From Pseudoxanthomonas koreensis (GTDB lineage: Bacteria; Pseudomonadota; Gammaproteobacteria; Xanthomonadales; Xanthomonadaceae), in contig NZ_PDWM01000032.1 of the NCBI RefSeq assembly GCF_010093225.1, forward strand, positions 1 through 37,127: DNA of 37,127 nt, in the 5' to 3' direction. A program made the position numbers and the translations under genes. Shown in pieces: positions 27,921 to 37,000 of this stretch; position 1 is the first letter of the stretch; each line of letters opens with the position of its first letter. The notes beneath the pieces are model-generated. The model ran no database searches. It was not told where the DNA came from and saw only the letters and a list, made by a program, of their open reading frames with translations.

Positions 27921-29263
27921 ATGGACACCTTGCGCGATGCTTCACTGCTCTGGACCCGCGCCGGCTGGCGCGCCGATGCCGGCCTGGCCGTGGCCGACGG
28001 CCGCATCACCGCGCAGGTGGCGGCCGGTGCGGGTGGCGGCTGGGTGCTGCCGGGCATTCCCAACCTGCATTCGCACGCCTTCCAGCGGGCGATGGCCGGG
28101 CTGGCCGAACGCCAGACCCATCCGCAGGATTCGTTCTGGACCTGGCGCGAAACCATGTACCGGATCGCCGCGCGCTTCGACCCCGACAGCCTGCAGGCGG
28201 TGGCCGCGCAGCTGTACGCGGAGATGCTCGAGGCCGGCTACACCAGCGTGTGCGAGTTCCACTACCTGCACCATGCGCCGGACGGCAAGCCCTATGCCGA
28301 TCCGGCGGCGATGTCGCATGCGCTCATCGCCGCCGCGCGCGAAACCGGCATCCGCCTGACCCTGCTGCCGGTGCTGTACATGACCGGCGGCTTCGACCGG
28401 CGGCCGCTGGCCGAGCGGCAGCGCCGCTTCGGCCATGACCTCGACGGGTTCCTGCGCCTGTTCGAAAGCCTGCGCGCGCAGGAGGACGCGACCCTGCGCG
28501 TGGGGGTGGCCTTCCACAGCCTGCGCGCGGTGCCGGCGGAGGCGATGTCCACGGCGCTGGCCGCGCTGCCGCCGGCGACGCCGCTGCACATCCACGTCGC
28601 CGAGCAGATCGGCGAGGTGCAGGACTGCCTGGCGGTGCGCAACGCGCGCCCGGTCGAGTGGCTGCTCGACCATGCGCCGGTCGACCGGCACTGGACCCTG
28701 GTGCACGCCACCCACCTCACCGCGGAGGAAACCACGCGCATCGCCCGCAGCGGCGCCACCGTGGCGATCTGCCCGACCACCGAGGCCAACCTCGGCGACG
28801 CCTGTTCCCGCTGCGCGACTACCTCAACGCCGGCGGCGCCTGGGGCATCGGTTCGGATTCGCACATTTCGGTGTCGCCGGTGGAGGAACTGCGCTGGCTC
28901 GAATACGGCCAGCGCCTGCACACCCGCCGTCGCAACATCGCGGCAGGGCGCGAGGGCGACAGCGTCGGCGAGACCCTGCTGCACGGCACCCTGGGCAGTG
29001 CTGCGAACGCGACCGGGCAGCCGGTGGGCATGTTCGCGCCGGGGATGGCGGCCGACTGGATCATGCTGGACGGGGACGCGCCGGTGTTCGCCGGCGCGCG
29101 TGCAAGCGATGTGGTCGACCGCTGGCTGTTCTCGGGCAACCGCAACCTGGTGCGCGAGGCGTGCGTGGCGGGCCAGGCGCTGGTAACCGCAGGTCGGCTC
29201 CACGGGCGCGAGGCCATCGCGACCCGTTACCGGCAAGTGGTGGGGCGCCTGCTGGCCGATTGA
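27921..29263 (+). pseudogene. hutF: Formiminoglutamate deiminase, frameshifted
   Basis: It is recognisable over its whole length as Hut[21 protein letters not shown] (HxH metal motif), FHSLRAVP, HIHVAEQ, VHATHLT and, in another frame, GIGSDSHISVSPVEELRWLE with the catalytic aspartate. The frame breaks near 28800, where EANLGD should continue as GLFPLRDYLNAGG; one G is missing (GACGCCTG where GACGGCCTG is expected). About 293 residues are in the first frame and about 154 in the second. The unshifted frame runs in error to 29186 and lacks the catalytic aspartate. HutF converts formiminoglutamate to formylglutamate. This is either a true mutation or a sequencing error; nothing resembles a programmed frameshift site. 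Confidence 0.85.
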
Positions 29264-29483
29264 ACGGGCTACCGCGGGTCGCGGGCGCAGCAGCGGATGG
29301 GGGGCGTCGTCGTCGCCACGCCTGCGGCGGGAAACGAGCGGCGGCCCCGCCCGGGCGCGTCCCTGGCGGCGCCCATCGGCCCGGCGCCTGCGTTCGTCGC
29401 CCGCGCACGGCCGTCCGTCGCAGGCCTGCACGACGGGCGCGGCGCCGTGCAGCATGGCTTCATCCCGACACTGGAGGTGCCGC

Positions 29484-31130
29484 ATGAATCCCCGTCACGC
29501 CTCGCTCGCCGCTACCCTGGCCGCAGCACTGTTCTTTCCCGGCGCCGCCCTGGCCATGACCGACGCCGAACTGGCCGAGGTCGTCCACCAGCGCCTGCAT
29601 GGCGACCGCACCGGCGCGTGCATGGCCGTGGCGGTAGTGGAGAAGGACCGTGTCGCGCGCACGTTCCAGTGCGCCAACCAGGCCGACGGTGCGCGCATCG
29701 GCCCGGACTCGGCGTTCGAGATCGGCTCGGTCAGCAAGACCATGACCGCCGCGCTGCTGGCCGACCTGCTGCTGCAGGGCCAGGGCTCGCTCGACGACAC
29801 CCTGGCCTCGTGGTTGCCGGAGGGCACGAAGGTGCCCGACTGGCAGGGCCAGCCGATCCTGCTGCGCCACGTGGTCACCCACACCTCCGGGCTGCCGGCG
29901 CTGCCGTCGCGGCTGGGCGCCACGAGCATGGACGATCCCTACGCCAAGCTCGACGAAGCCGCACTGCTGGCCTCGCTGGGCGAGGCGACGCTGTCGTCGG
30001 CGCCGGGTGCCAGGTTCGAGTACTCCAACTTCGCCTCGATGCTGCTCTCCTACGCGGTCGCGCGCCGGGCGGGCACGGACTTCGAGACCCTCGCCAGGGA
30101 GCGGCTGTTCGCCCCGCTGGGCATGGACCACGCCTACGTCAACCGCAAGCCGGAGGGCGTGCGCGTGGCCAGCGGGCACACGCCCAATGCCCGGCCGGCG
30201 CCGGCGTGGAACTTCGCCACCAACCTGGCCGGCGTGGGCGGCGTGCGTGCCACCCTGGAGGACATGGTCCGCTACGTGCAGGCCGGGCTGGGCTGGACCG
30301 ACGCGGCGATCGGCGCCGCGCTGGAGAAGACCCATGCGCCGGTGTCCGAACAGCCGCCGATGGGGATGAACTGGATGATGGCGCCGGTGGCCGGGCGCAC
30401 GGTGCTGGTCCACGAAGGCGGCACCGGCGGGTTCTCCTCGTTCGTCTCGCTCGATCCGCAGCGCCAGCGCGGCGTGGGGGTCCTGTCCGACACCGCCCGG
30501 CATTCGATCGGCAGCCTGGGCAGCCTCGGCAACCATCTGGTCGACGCGTCGCTGCCGCTGGGCAAGCCGCGCCGGGCGGTGCCCGCCGATCCGGCGCTGC
30601 TGCAGGCGCTGGCCGGCGAATACCAGCTGCAGGGGGCGATGAAGATGACCCTGCGCGAGCGTGAGGGAAAGCTCTTCATCCAGGCCGCGGGCCAGGACGA
30701 ATTCGAGATGGGACACGATGACGCCGGCGACTTCTACCCGCTGCAGCTGGACGCGGTGCTGCGCCCGCAGCGCAAGGCGGACGGCAGCTACGGCTTCACC
30801 TGGACGCAGTTGGGCGCGGTGCTGCCGGCGCGGCGGGTGGAGCGTGACGCGGCCGTCGCCGCACCGTCGCTGTCGGCCGCCGACCTGGCCGCCTACGCCG
30901 GCGACTACCCGCTGGCGCCTTCGTTCTCGCTCAACGTGCGCGAAGAGGCTGGCAGGCTGCTCGCGCAGGCGACCGGGCAGGGGGCGTTCCCGCTGGAACC
31001 CACGGCACGGGACCTGTTCGAGGCGCCGGCCTTCGGCATCGAGATCCGCTTCCTGCGCGATGCCGACGGCAACGTGGAATCGCTGGAGCTGCACCAGGCC
31101 GGCCAGGTGCTGAGGGGCAAGCGCGGCTGA
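29484..31130 (+). CDS. Exported serine hydrolase, class C beta-lactamase-like
   Basis: 548 residues with a signal peptide (cut after GAALA). The penicillin-binding/beta-lactamase fold has the SxxK motif S82-V-S-K85 (FEIGSVSKTMTAALL), the Y180-S-N182 motif (FEYSNFASML) and HEGG at His310 in place of KTG. The last ~200 residues (from about 370) are a separate beta-rich region common in serine hydrolases of this group. Such proteins range from AmpC-like beta-lactamases to esterases and D-aminopeptidases; the extra domain makes an esterase or peptidase role as likely as drug resistance. GGAGG lies 6 bases before the ATG. The 220 bases before it contain nothing I recognise. Confidence 0.85.
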   Translation: MNPRHASLAATLAAALFFPGAALAMTDAELAEVVHQRLHGDRTGACMAVAVVEKDRVARTFQCANQADGARIGPDSAFEIGSVSKTMTAALLADLLLQGQGSLDDTLASWLPEGTKVPDWQGQPILLRHVVTHTSGLPALPSRLGATSMDDPYAKLDEAALLASLGEATLSSAPGARFEYSNFASMLLSYAVARRAGTDFETLARERLFAPLGMDHAYVNRKPEGVRVASGHTPNARPAPAWNFATNLAGVGGVRATLEDMVRYVQAGLGWTDAAIGAALEKTHAPVSEQPPMGMNWMMAPVAGRTVLVHEGGTGGFSSFVSLDPQRQRGVGVLSDTARHSIGSLGSLGNHLVDASLPLGKPRRAVPADPALLQALAGEYQLQGAMKMTLREREGKLFIQAAGQDEFEMGHDDAGDFYPLQLDAVLRPQRKADGSYGFTWTQLGAVLPARRVERDAAVAAPSLSAADLAAYAGDYPLAPSFSLNVREEAGRLLAQATGQGAFPLEPTARDLFEAPAFGIEIRFLRDADGNVESLELHQAGQVLRGKRG

Positions 31131-31156
31131 CGTGCACGGGCGGGAGCAGACAACCC

Positions 31157-31246
31157 ATGGATATGATCGTGCACTTGCTCGCCCCGGTCGCCGCGATCCT
31201 CGCGCTGCTGCCGGCGGGTGGACTCCGCCGGTCCGGCGGCAGGTGA
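31157..31246 (+). CDS. Possible 29-residue membrane peptide
   Basis: A short frame between the serine hydrolase and the sensor kinase genes: it reads MDMIVHLLAPVAAILALLPA and then GGLRRSGGR. It is a hydrophobic helix with a positive C-terminal tail, as in small membrane proteins. GGGAG lies 10 bases before the ATG and the stop is 10 bases before the kinase start. It could equally be a chance frame in a leader. No homologue is known to me. Confidence 0.3.
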   Translation: MDMIVHLLAPVAAILALLPAGGLRRSGGR

Positions 31247-31256
31247 GGGAACCGGC

Positions 31257-32492
31257 ATGACCACCCACGCAGGCTATCCGCTGCAACAGGTTCTGCCTGC
31301 CGAAGTCCTGGTGGGCGGCAACGCGGTATGGAGCCGCTATCGCCAGTACCCGGTGTTCAGCGCGCGCTGGCTGGCCGGTCGCAGCCTGCTGTTCTGCGGG
31401 CTGATCGGGGTGGCCACGGCCTTCACCGGGGCGGGCGTGGGCCTGGCGGGGCAGGGCGCGGTCATCGGCGCGAAATCGGGCCTGACCCAGTTCGTCGCCT
31501 TCAGCCTGATGGCCATGCTCGGACCGGCCCTGGCGACCATCGTGCGCCACCGCCGCTGGCCCGAGTCGCGCGAACGCAAGGCGGTGGTGCTGGCGGTGCT
31601 GGCGGGCGTGGTGCTGAGCTACGCGATCGACAAGGTGGCCTCCGGCTACCTGCTGGCGCTGGTCAATCCGCACCTGGCCGCGCTGGGCATGGTCCCGTCC
31701 AAGCCGCCGGAGGTCGGCCTGGTGGTCAAGGCGATGGGGCTCGCCTTGAACATCGCCGCGCTGATCCTGATCTATGGCCTGTTCGGCGGCGGCCTGGCCC
31801 TGCGCGCCTATTTCAGCGAGCGCCGGCGCTGGGACCGGCACCGCCACGCGGACGCCGTGGAACGGCTGCAAGGGCGGGTGCGCGAGGCCGACCTGCGCCT
31901 GGGCGTGCTGCAGGCGCAGGTGGAGCCGCACTTCCTGTTCAACACCCTGGCGTCGGTCCGCGCGCTGGTGCGCCAGGACCCGGGCCAGGCGGAGGCCACG
32001 CTCGATGCGCTGGTCGATTTCCTGCGCGCGACGATCCCCAAGCTGCGCGATGGCCAGGGCCTGCATTCCACCCTCGGCCAGCAGCTGGACATCTGTGCCA
32101 GCTACCTGGCGCTGATGCAGGTGCGCATGGGCGGGCGGCTGTCGTTCGCGATGTCGGTGGACCCGGCGCTGCGCGCGCAGCCGTTCCCGCCCGCGCTGCT
32201 GATCACCCTGGTGGAGAACGCGATCAAGCACGGCATCGAGCCCCGCCCGGGCCCGGGCCGGATCGAGGTTTCGGCGATGCAGGAGGGCTCGCGCCTGCGC
32301 ATCCGCGTGGTCGACGACGGCGCCGGCCTGCAGCCGGGCATTGGCGGCGGCATGGGCCTGGCCAACGTGCGCGAGCAGCTGGCGCAGCGCTTCGGCGCGC
32401 AGGCCAGGCTGAGCCTGCGCCCGGGCGAGGCCCGCGGGGTGGTCGCCGAGATCGAACTGCCCAGTGCGCCGGCCACGGAGGACGGCGCATGA
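31257..32492 (+). CDS. LytS/YehU-family sensor histidine kinase
   Basis: 411 residues. Four membrane segments (~residues 45-70, 80-98, 108-135, 160-185) are followed by a short coiled region and a His_kinase domain. The phosphorylated residue is His225 in LQAQVEPHFLFNTLASVRAL. The N box is LVENAIKHGIEP, and G boxes are VDDGAGL and GMGLANVREQL. No separate input domain is visible, so the signal may act through the membrane part. The stop overlaps the response regulator start by four bases (ATGA), indicating a coupled pair. The ATG at 31257 is preferred to one 13 codons upstream. Confidence 0.9.
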   Translation: MTTHAGYPLQQVLPAEVLVGGNAVWSRYRQYPVFSARWLAGRSLLFCGLIGVATAFTGAGVGLAGQGAVIGAKSGLTQFVAFSLMAMLGPALATIVRHRRWPESRERKAVVLAVLAGVVLSYAIDKVASGYLLALVNPHLAALGMVPSKPPEVGLVVKAMGLALNIAALILIYGLFGGGLALRAYFSERRRWDRHRHADAVERLQGRVREADLRLGVLQAQVEPHFLFNTLASVRALVRQDPGQAEATLDALVDFLRATIPKLRDGQGLHSTLGQQLDICASYLALMQVRMGGRLSFAMSVDPALRAQPFPPALLITLVENAIKHGIEPRPGPGRIEVSAMQEGSRLRIRVVDDGAGLQPGIGGGMGLANVREQLAQRFGAQARLSLRPGEARGVVAEIELPSAPATEDGA

Positions 32493-33265
32493 ACGAGGCA
32501 GTCACCGCGCTGATCGCAGAGGACGAGGCGCCGCAGCGTCGCGCGCTGCACGAACAGCTGCTGCAGGCCTGGCCCGGGTTGGGCGTGGTGGCGGTCTGCG
32601 AGGACGGCGTGTCGGCGCTGGAAGCGGTGGAGGCGCGGCGCCCGGCTGTCGCCTTCCTCGATATCCGCATGCCCGGAGTGAGCGGCCTGGATGTGGCGCG
32701 CGCGGTCGTGGCCCAGGGCGGGCTGGTCGTTTTCACCACCGCCTATGACGACTACGCGGTGCGTGCGTTCGAAGCCGGCGCGGTCGACTACCTGCTCAAG
32801 CCGGTGCAACCGGCACGGCTGCAGGAGGCGGTGGCGCGGTTGCGCAAGCGCCTGGACGAGCGCCAGTCGCGTGACGGCGGCCCGGACCTGCGTGCGCTGG
32901 TGGACGAACTGGAGTCCCGGCTGCGCCCGAGCGGCGAGCGCTTGATCCGCTGGATCACCGCCAGCGCCGGCGACAGCGTGCGCATGTTCGCGATCGACGA
33001 GGTGCTGTTCTTCCAGGCGACCGAAAAATACGTGCGGGTGGTGGCCGCCAGCGGCGAAGGCGTGCTGCGCACGCCGCTGAAGGAACTGCTGGCTGGGCTG
33101 GACCCGGACCAGTTCTGGCAGGTGCACCGCGGCGTGGTGGTGCGCGTGCAGGCCATCGAAAGGGTCACCCGGAACGAACTGGGCCGGCACAGCCTGAGCC
33201 TGAAGGGCCATGACGAACGGCTGCCGGTCAGCGGTGCATTCCTGCACCGCTTCCGCGGGATGTAG
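32489..33265 (+). CDS. LytTR-family response regulator
   Basis: 258 residues. The receiver domain has the acidic pair E11-D12, phosphoacceptor D58 (VAFLDIRMPGVSGLD) and the lysine in VDYLLKPVQPARL. A linker follows, then a LytTR DNA-binding domain (~residues 155-255: ITASAGDSVRMFAIDEVLFF to VHRGVVVRVQAIERVTR). It is the partner of the kinase directly upstream. LytTR regulators often control envelope, polysaccharide or virulence genes; the targets here are unknown. It ends 32 bases before the convergent thioredoxin-like gene. Confidence 0.93.
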   Translation: MNEAVTALIAEDEAPQRRALHEQLLQAWPGLGVVAVCEDGVSALEAVEARRPAVAFLDIRMPGVSGLDVARAVVAQGGLVVFTTAYDDYAVRAFEAGAVDYLLKPVQPARLQEAVARLRKRLDERQSRDGGPDLRALVDELESRLRPSGERLIRWITASAGDSVRMFAIDEVLFFQATEKYVRVVAASGEGVLRTPLKELLAGLDPDQFWQVHRGVVVRVQAIERVTRNELGRHSLSLKGHDERLPVSGAFLHRFRGM

Positions 33266-33297
33266 GCTGGACTTCCGCGTCGGCGCCGGGCCGTGGC

Positions 33298-34155
33298 TCA
33301 GAACAGCAGCGAGGCCATCTTCCTGCGGTACTGGCCGACCAGGTCTTCGTCCTCGACGATGCGGAAGGCGTCGATCAGCGCCTTCTTCGGCAGGCCGTCC
33401 TGGTAGCCGCGGTCGCGGCGCAGCATCTCGATCAGCTGTTCCAGCCCGCTGGCCGCGTCGCCGCCGACCAGGTGGTGCACGGCCAGCAGGTGGCGCGCCT
33501 TGAGGTCGCCATCGTTGGCCGCGATCGCCTGCTCGAGCACCTGCACCGGCGGGGCATCCTTGAGCAGGGCGGCGAAACCCAGCCGCGCACGCGCACGCAC
33601 GGTGCGGTCGTCGGTGGCCAGGTTGGCCGGCAGCGCGTCGAGCAACTGCTCGGCTTCGGCGGCCGCGCCGGTCTTGAGCAGGGCCAGCGCCAGGTCGAGC
33701 TTGAGTTCGGCCTTGTCCGGCTCGGCGTCCACCGCGTGGCGCAGGCGGACCACCTCGGCGTGCGGATCCAGCGGCGCCAGTTCGGCCGGTTCGGCATCGG
33801 TGGCGGCAAGGGGCTCGACGCCGTGCTGCTGCAGGAACTGCCGCAGCTGGCCCTCCGGCAGCGCGCCCTGGAAGGCATCCACCGGCTGCCCGCCCACCAG
33901 CAGGAACACGGTCGGCACCGAGCGGATCTGGAACGCGGCGGCGATCTGCTGCTCCTTGTCCACGTCGACCTTGGCCAGGACGAAGGCGCCGCCGTACTCG
34001 CCGGCCAGTTTCTCCAGCACCGGGGTCAGCGACTTGCACGGCCCGCACCAGGTCGCCCAGAAATCGACCAGCACCGGGGTCTGCATCGACTTCTGCAGGA
34101 CTTCGGTCTCGAAGGTGTCGGTGGTGATGTCGATGACGTGGGGCAGGTCGGCCAT
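33298..34155 (-). CDS. cnoX: CnoX/YbbN-like thioredoxin with TPR domain
   Basis: 285 residues. The N-terminal thioredoxin fold has an intact active site WC37GPC40, unlike E. coli YbbN/CnoX, which lacks the first cysteine. The cis-proline motif SVPTVFLLVGG is present. From about residue 120 there is a helical region of TPR type (AELKLDLALALLKTGAAAEA, RARLGFAALLKDAP) ending in the family's QDGLPKKALIDAFRIV. CnoX proteins are chaperedoxins that protect proteins from oxidation and hand them to GroEL/DnaK. With CGPC intact, this one probably also has disulfide reductase activity, as reported for Caulobacter CnoX. Confidence 0.88.
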   Translation of the reverse strand: MADLPHVIDITTDTFETEVLQKSMQTPVLVDFWATWCGPCKSLTPVLEKLAGEYGGAFVLAKVDVDKEQQIAAAFQIRSVPTVFLLVGGQPVDAFQGALPEGQLRQFLQQHGVEPLAATDAEPAELAPLDPHAEVVRLRHAVDAEPDKAELKLDLALALLKTGAAAEAEQLLDALPANLATDDRTVRARARLGFAALLKDAPPVQVLEQAIAANDGDLKARHLLAVHHLVGGDAASGLEQLIEMLRRDRGYQDGLPKKALIDAFRIVEDEDLVGQYRRKMASLLF

Positions 34156-34415
34156 GGGGGATTCCGGAGGGAGGCGATGCGGACGAGATGGTGGCGGCGC
34201 CGGGCGCTTGCAAGCGGTGGTCGGATCGTCCGGTCCGCGCGATGCCTGGGTGCCCGGCGGATTTTACCTCCGCGGGCGCGCCCGGGGTCCGCGGCCGGGT
34301 CGATGACCGAAGCGGTCGCCGCAGGCGGGGCGCTATGCTCTGTCGCGGCAACCGGCGTTCCGCATCGACCGCGCATCCGGCGTCGGGTCAAGGGCGTCTT
34401 CCACTGGAGAGCGGG

Positions 34416-35039
34416 ATGGACACGATCGAACGCTGGCGCGTGCCGGCGGCGCTGCTGGCGGTCGCCAGTTGCGTGCTGGCCGCGGTGGTGGCCGGGCACG
34501 CGGGGGAGGGCTATTCGCACCTGCATCATCCGCTGGCGCTGCTTGGCGCACGGCAGCTGCAGGGTGGCGTGCCGCTGTTCGGCCTGTTCGCCTTCGTGCT
34601 GCCGGGAGTGGCCGGCGCGTGGATCGCGCTGGGCGTGCGCGACCGCGTGCCCGGTGGCAGCGGCTGGAGCGCGCGGATCGGCGCCCAGCTGCTGGTGCTG
34701 GCGGCACTGGCGTTCGCGGCGCAGGGCCTGCTGGCGCTGGACCTGGAGAACCTCGACGGCGGCGGCAGTCGCTACCACGCCGCCGCCTGGCTGCTGTGGG
34801 CGCTGGCGTTCCCGGCCGGTGCGGCGCTGCTGGCGATGGAGCTGTGGCGTACGCCGGGCTGGCGCCGCTTCGCGGCGGTCACGGCGGCGGTGGCGGTGCT
34901 GGTGGTGGCCGGCGGCTTCCTCGGCAGCGGCTGGGTCGGTGCGGCGCTGGCGCAGCGGATCGCGTTCGCCGCGTGGCTGGGCTGGGGCGTGTTCGCCGCC
35001 GCGGCCACGCCAGGCGGCGTCAGCCGTGGCGCAGCTTGA
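34416..35039 (+). CDS. Membrane protein, DUF998-like
   Basis: 207 residues with about six membrane segments (for example VPAALLAVASCVLAAVVAG, LFGLFAFVLPGVAGAWIALG, LLVLAALAFAAQGLLAL, AAAWLLWALAFPAGAALLAM). HAGEGYSHLHHPLALLGARQ resembles the first loop of DUF998 family proteins. Function unknown. GGAGA stands before the ATG at 34416. Its last 20 bases overlap the convergent SemiSWEET gene. The 260-base region upstream, shared with the divergent cnoX gene, holds TATGCT (34333-34338), a possible -10 box. Confidence 0.65.
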   Translation: MDTIERWRVPAALLAVASCVLAAVVAGHAGEGYSHLHHPLALLGARQLQGGVPLFGLFAFVLPGVAGAWIALGVRDRVPGGSGWSARIGAQLLVLAALAFAAQGLLALDLENLDGGGSRYHAAAWLLWALAFPAGAALLAMELWRTPGWRRFAAVTAAVAVLVVAGGFLGSGWVGAALAQRIAFAAWLGWGVFAAAATPGGVSRGAA

Positions 35040-35267
35040 GCGCGAGGATCAGCAGTGCCAGCGCCAGGGTGACGACGTTGGACAGGATCATCGGCCAGGA
35101 ATCGAGCACGATCCCGTAGGCCAGCCAGAAGCACAGGCCCACGGTGAACACCACGTACATCCCCAGCGAGATCGAGCGCGTGTCGCGGCTGCGCAGGGTC
35201 TTCAGCGCCTGCGGCACGAACGCGGCGGTGGTCAGGGTCGCGGCCACGTAGCCCATCCATTCGCCGC

Positions 35268-35271
<4 letters not shown>
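35020..35271 (-). CDS. SemiSWEET sugar transporter
   Basis: 83 residues, three membrane segments: [40 protein letters not shown] and [18 protein letters not shown]. The PQ motif ([18 protein letters not shown]) is the hallmark of SemiSWEETs, which work as dimers and pass sugars by facilitated diffusion across the cytoplasmic membrane. The ATG overlaps the stop of the upstream amidohydrolase gene (ATGA), so the two are translationally coupled. The 3' end overlaps the convergent DUF998-like gene by 20 bases. Confidence 0.9.
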
Positions 35272-36596
<1,325 letters not shown>

Positions 36597-36676
36597 TCGA
36601 TCGTTCTCCACGAAGGATGCGCCGATATTAGGTCCTTGTCCTGGATCCGGGGGGCGAAGGGGTGGTGGCAACGGCA

Positions 36677-36763
<87 letters not shown>

Positions 36764-36770
36764 TTGGGTG

Positions 36771-36908
36771 GCGTCGGCTCCGGAGGGGGCCGCCGTTCTG
36801 CCGCACTGGGGGTCGTCGCTCACGTCGGCGTCCTGCCTCAGTTCGCGAGCGCGGCACATCCCTGTGCCGCTCGACCCCCAATGCGACAGAACGACGTCCT
36901 GTCGCGGC
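36771..36908 (-). repeat. GGA-hairpin structured repeat, copy C
   Basis: Read on the minus strand: GACAGGACGTC, outer stem (arms 36891-36872 and 36815-36796; 20 pairs of which two are G-U), hairpin 1 GCGGCACAGGGATGTGCCGC (36851-36870), hairpin 2 GGCAGGACGCC (36827-36837), closing stem, then CGGCGGCCCCC and TCCGGAGCCGAC. The skeleton is that of copies A and B, but the outer stem sequence is entirely different. The minus strand runs toward the amidohydrolase gene. Confidence 0.85.
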
Positions 36909-36960
36909 GTTGGGGTTGTGGCTTCGGTTAGCCCCGCTCTACGAAAGCGCAATACAGCCA

Positions 36961-36980
36961 CGTCCCCACCGTGGGGCTAC
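36961..36980 (-). repeat. Single GTAG-type REP-like hairpin
   Basis: On the minus strand GTAGCCCCACGGTGGGGACG: GTAG then a hairpin CCCCAC/GTGGGG-like stem around CGG. It sits between GGA-element copies C and B. The flanks GTGGCTTC (36918-36925) and GAAGCCAC (36982-36989) are complementary. Confidence 0.6.
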
Positions 36981-37000
36981 AGAAGCCACGCCCTCAAAGT

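Noticed and set aside
28780-28815. Programmed ribosomal frameshift in hutF
   Set aside because: There is no slippery heptamer, no downstream pseudoknot of note, and HutF is not known to be made by frameshifting. A mutation or sequencing error is simpler.
29484-31130. Clinical-type AmpC beta-lactamase
   Set aside because: The protein is about 170 residues longer than AmpC, has HEGG instead of KTG, and carries an extra C-terminal region. No ampR is adjacent.
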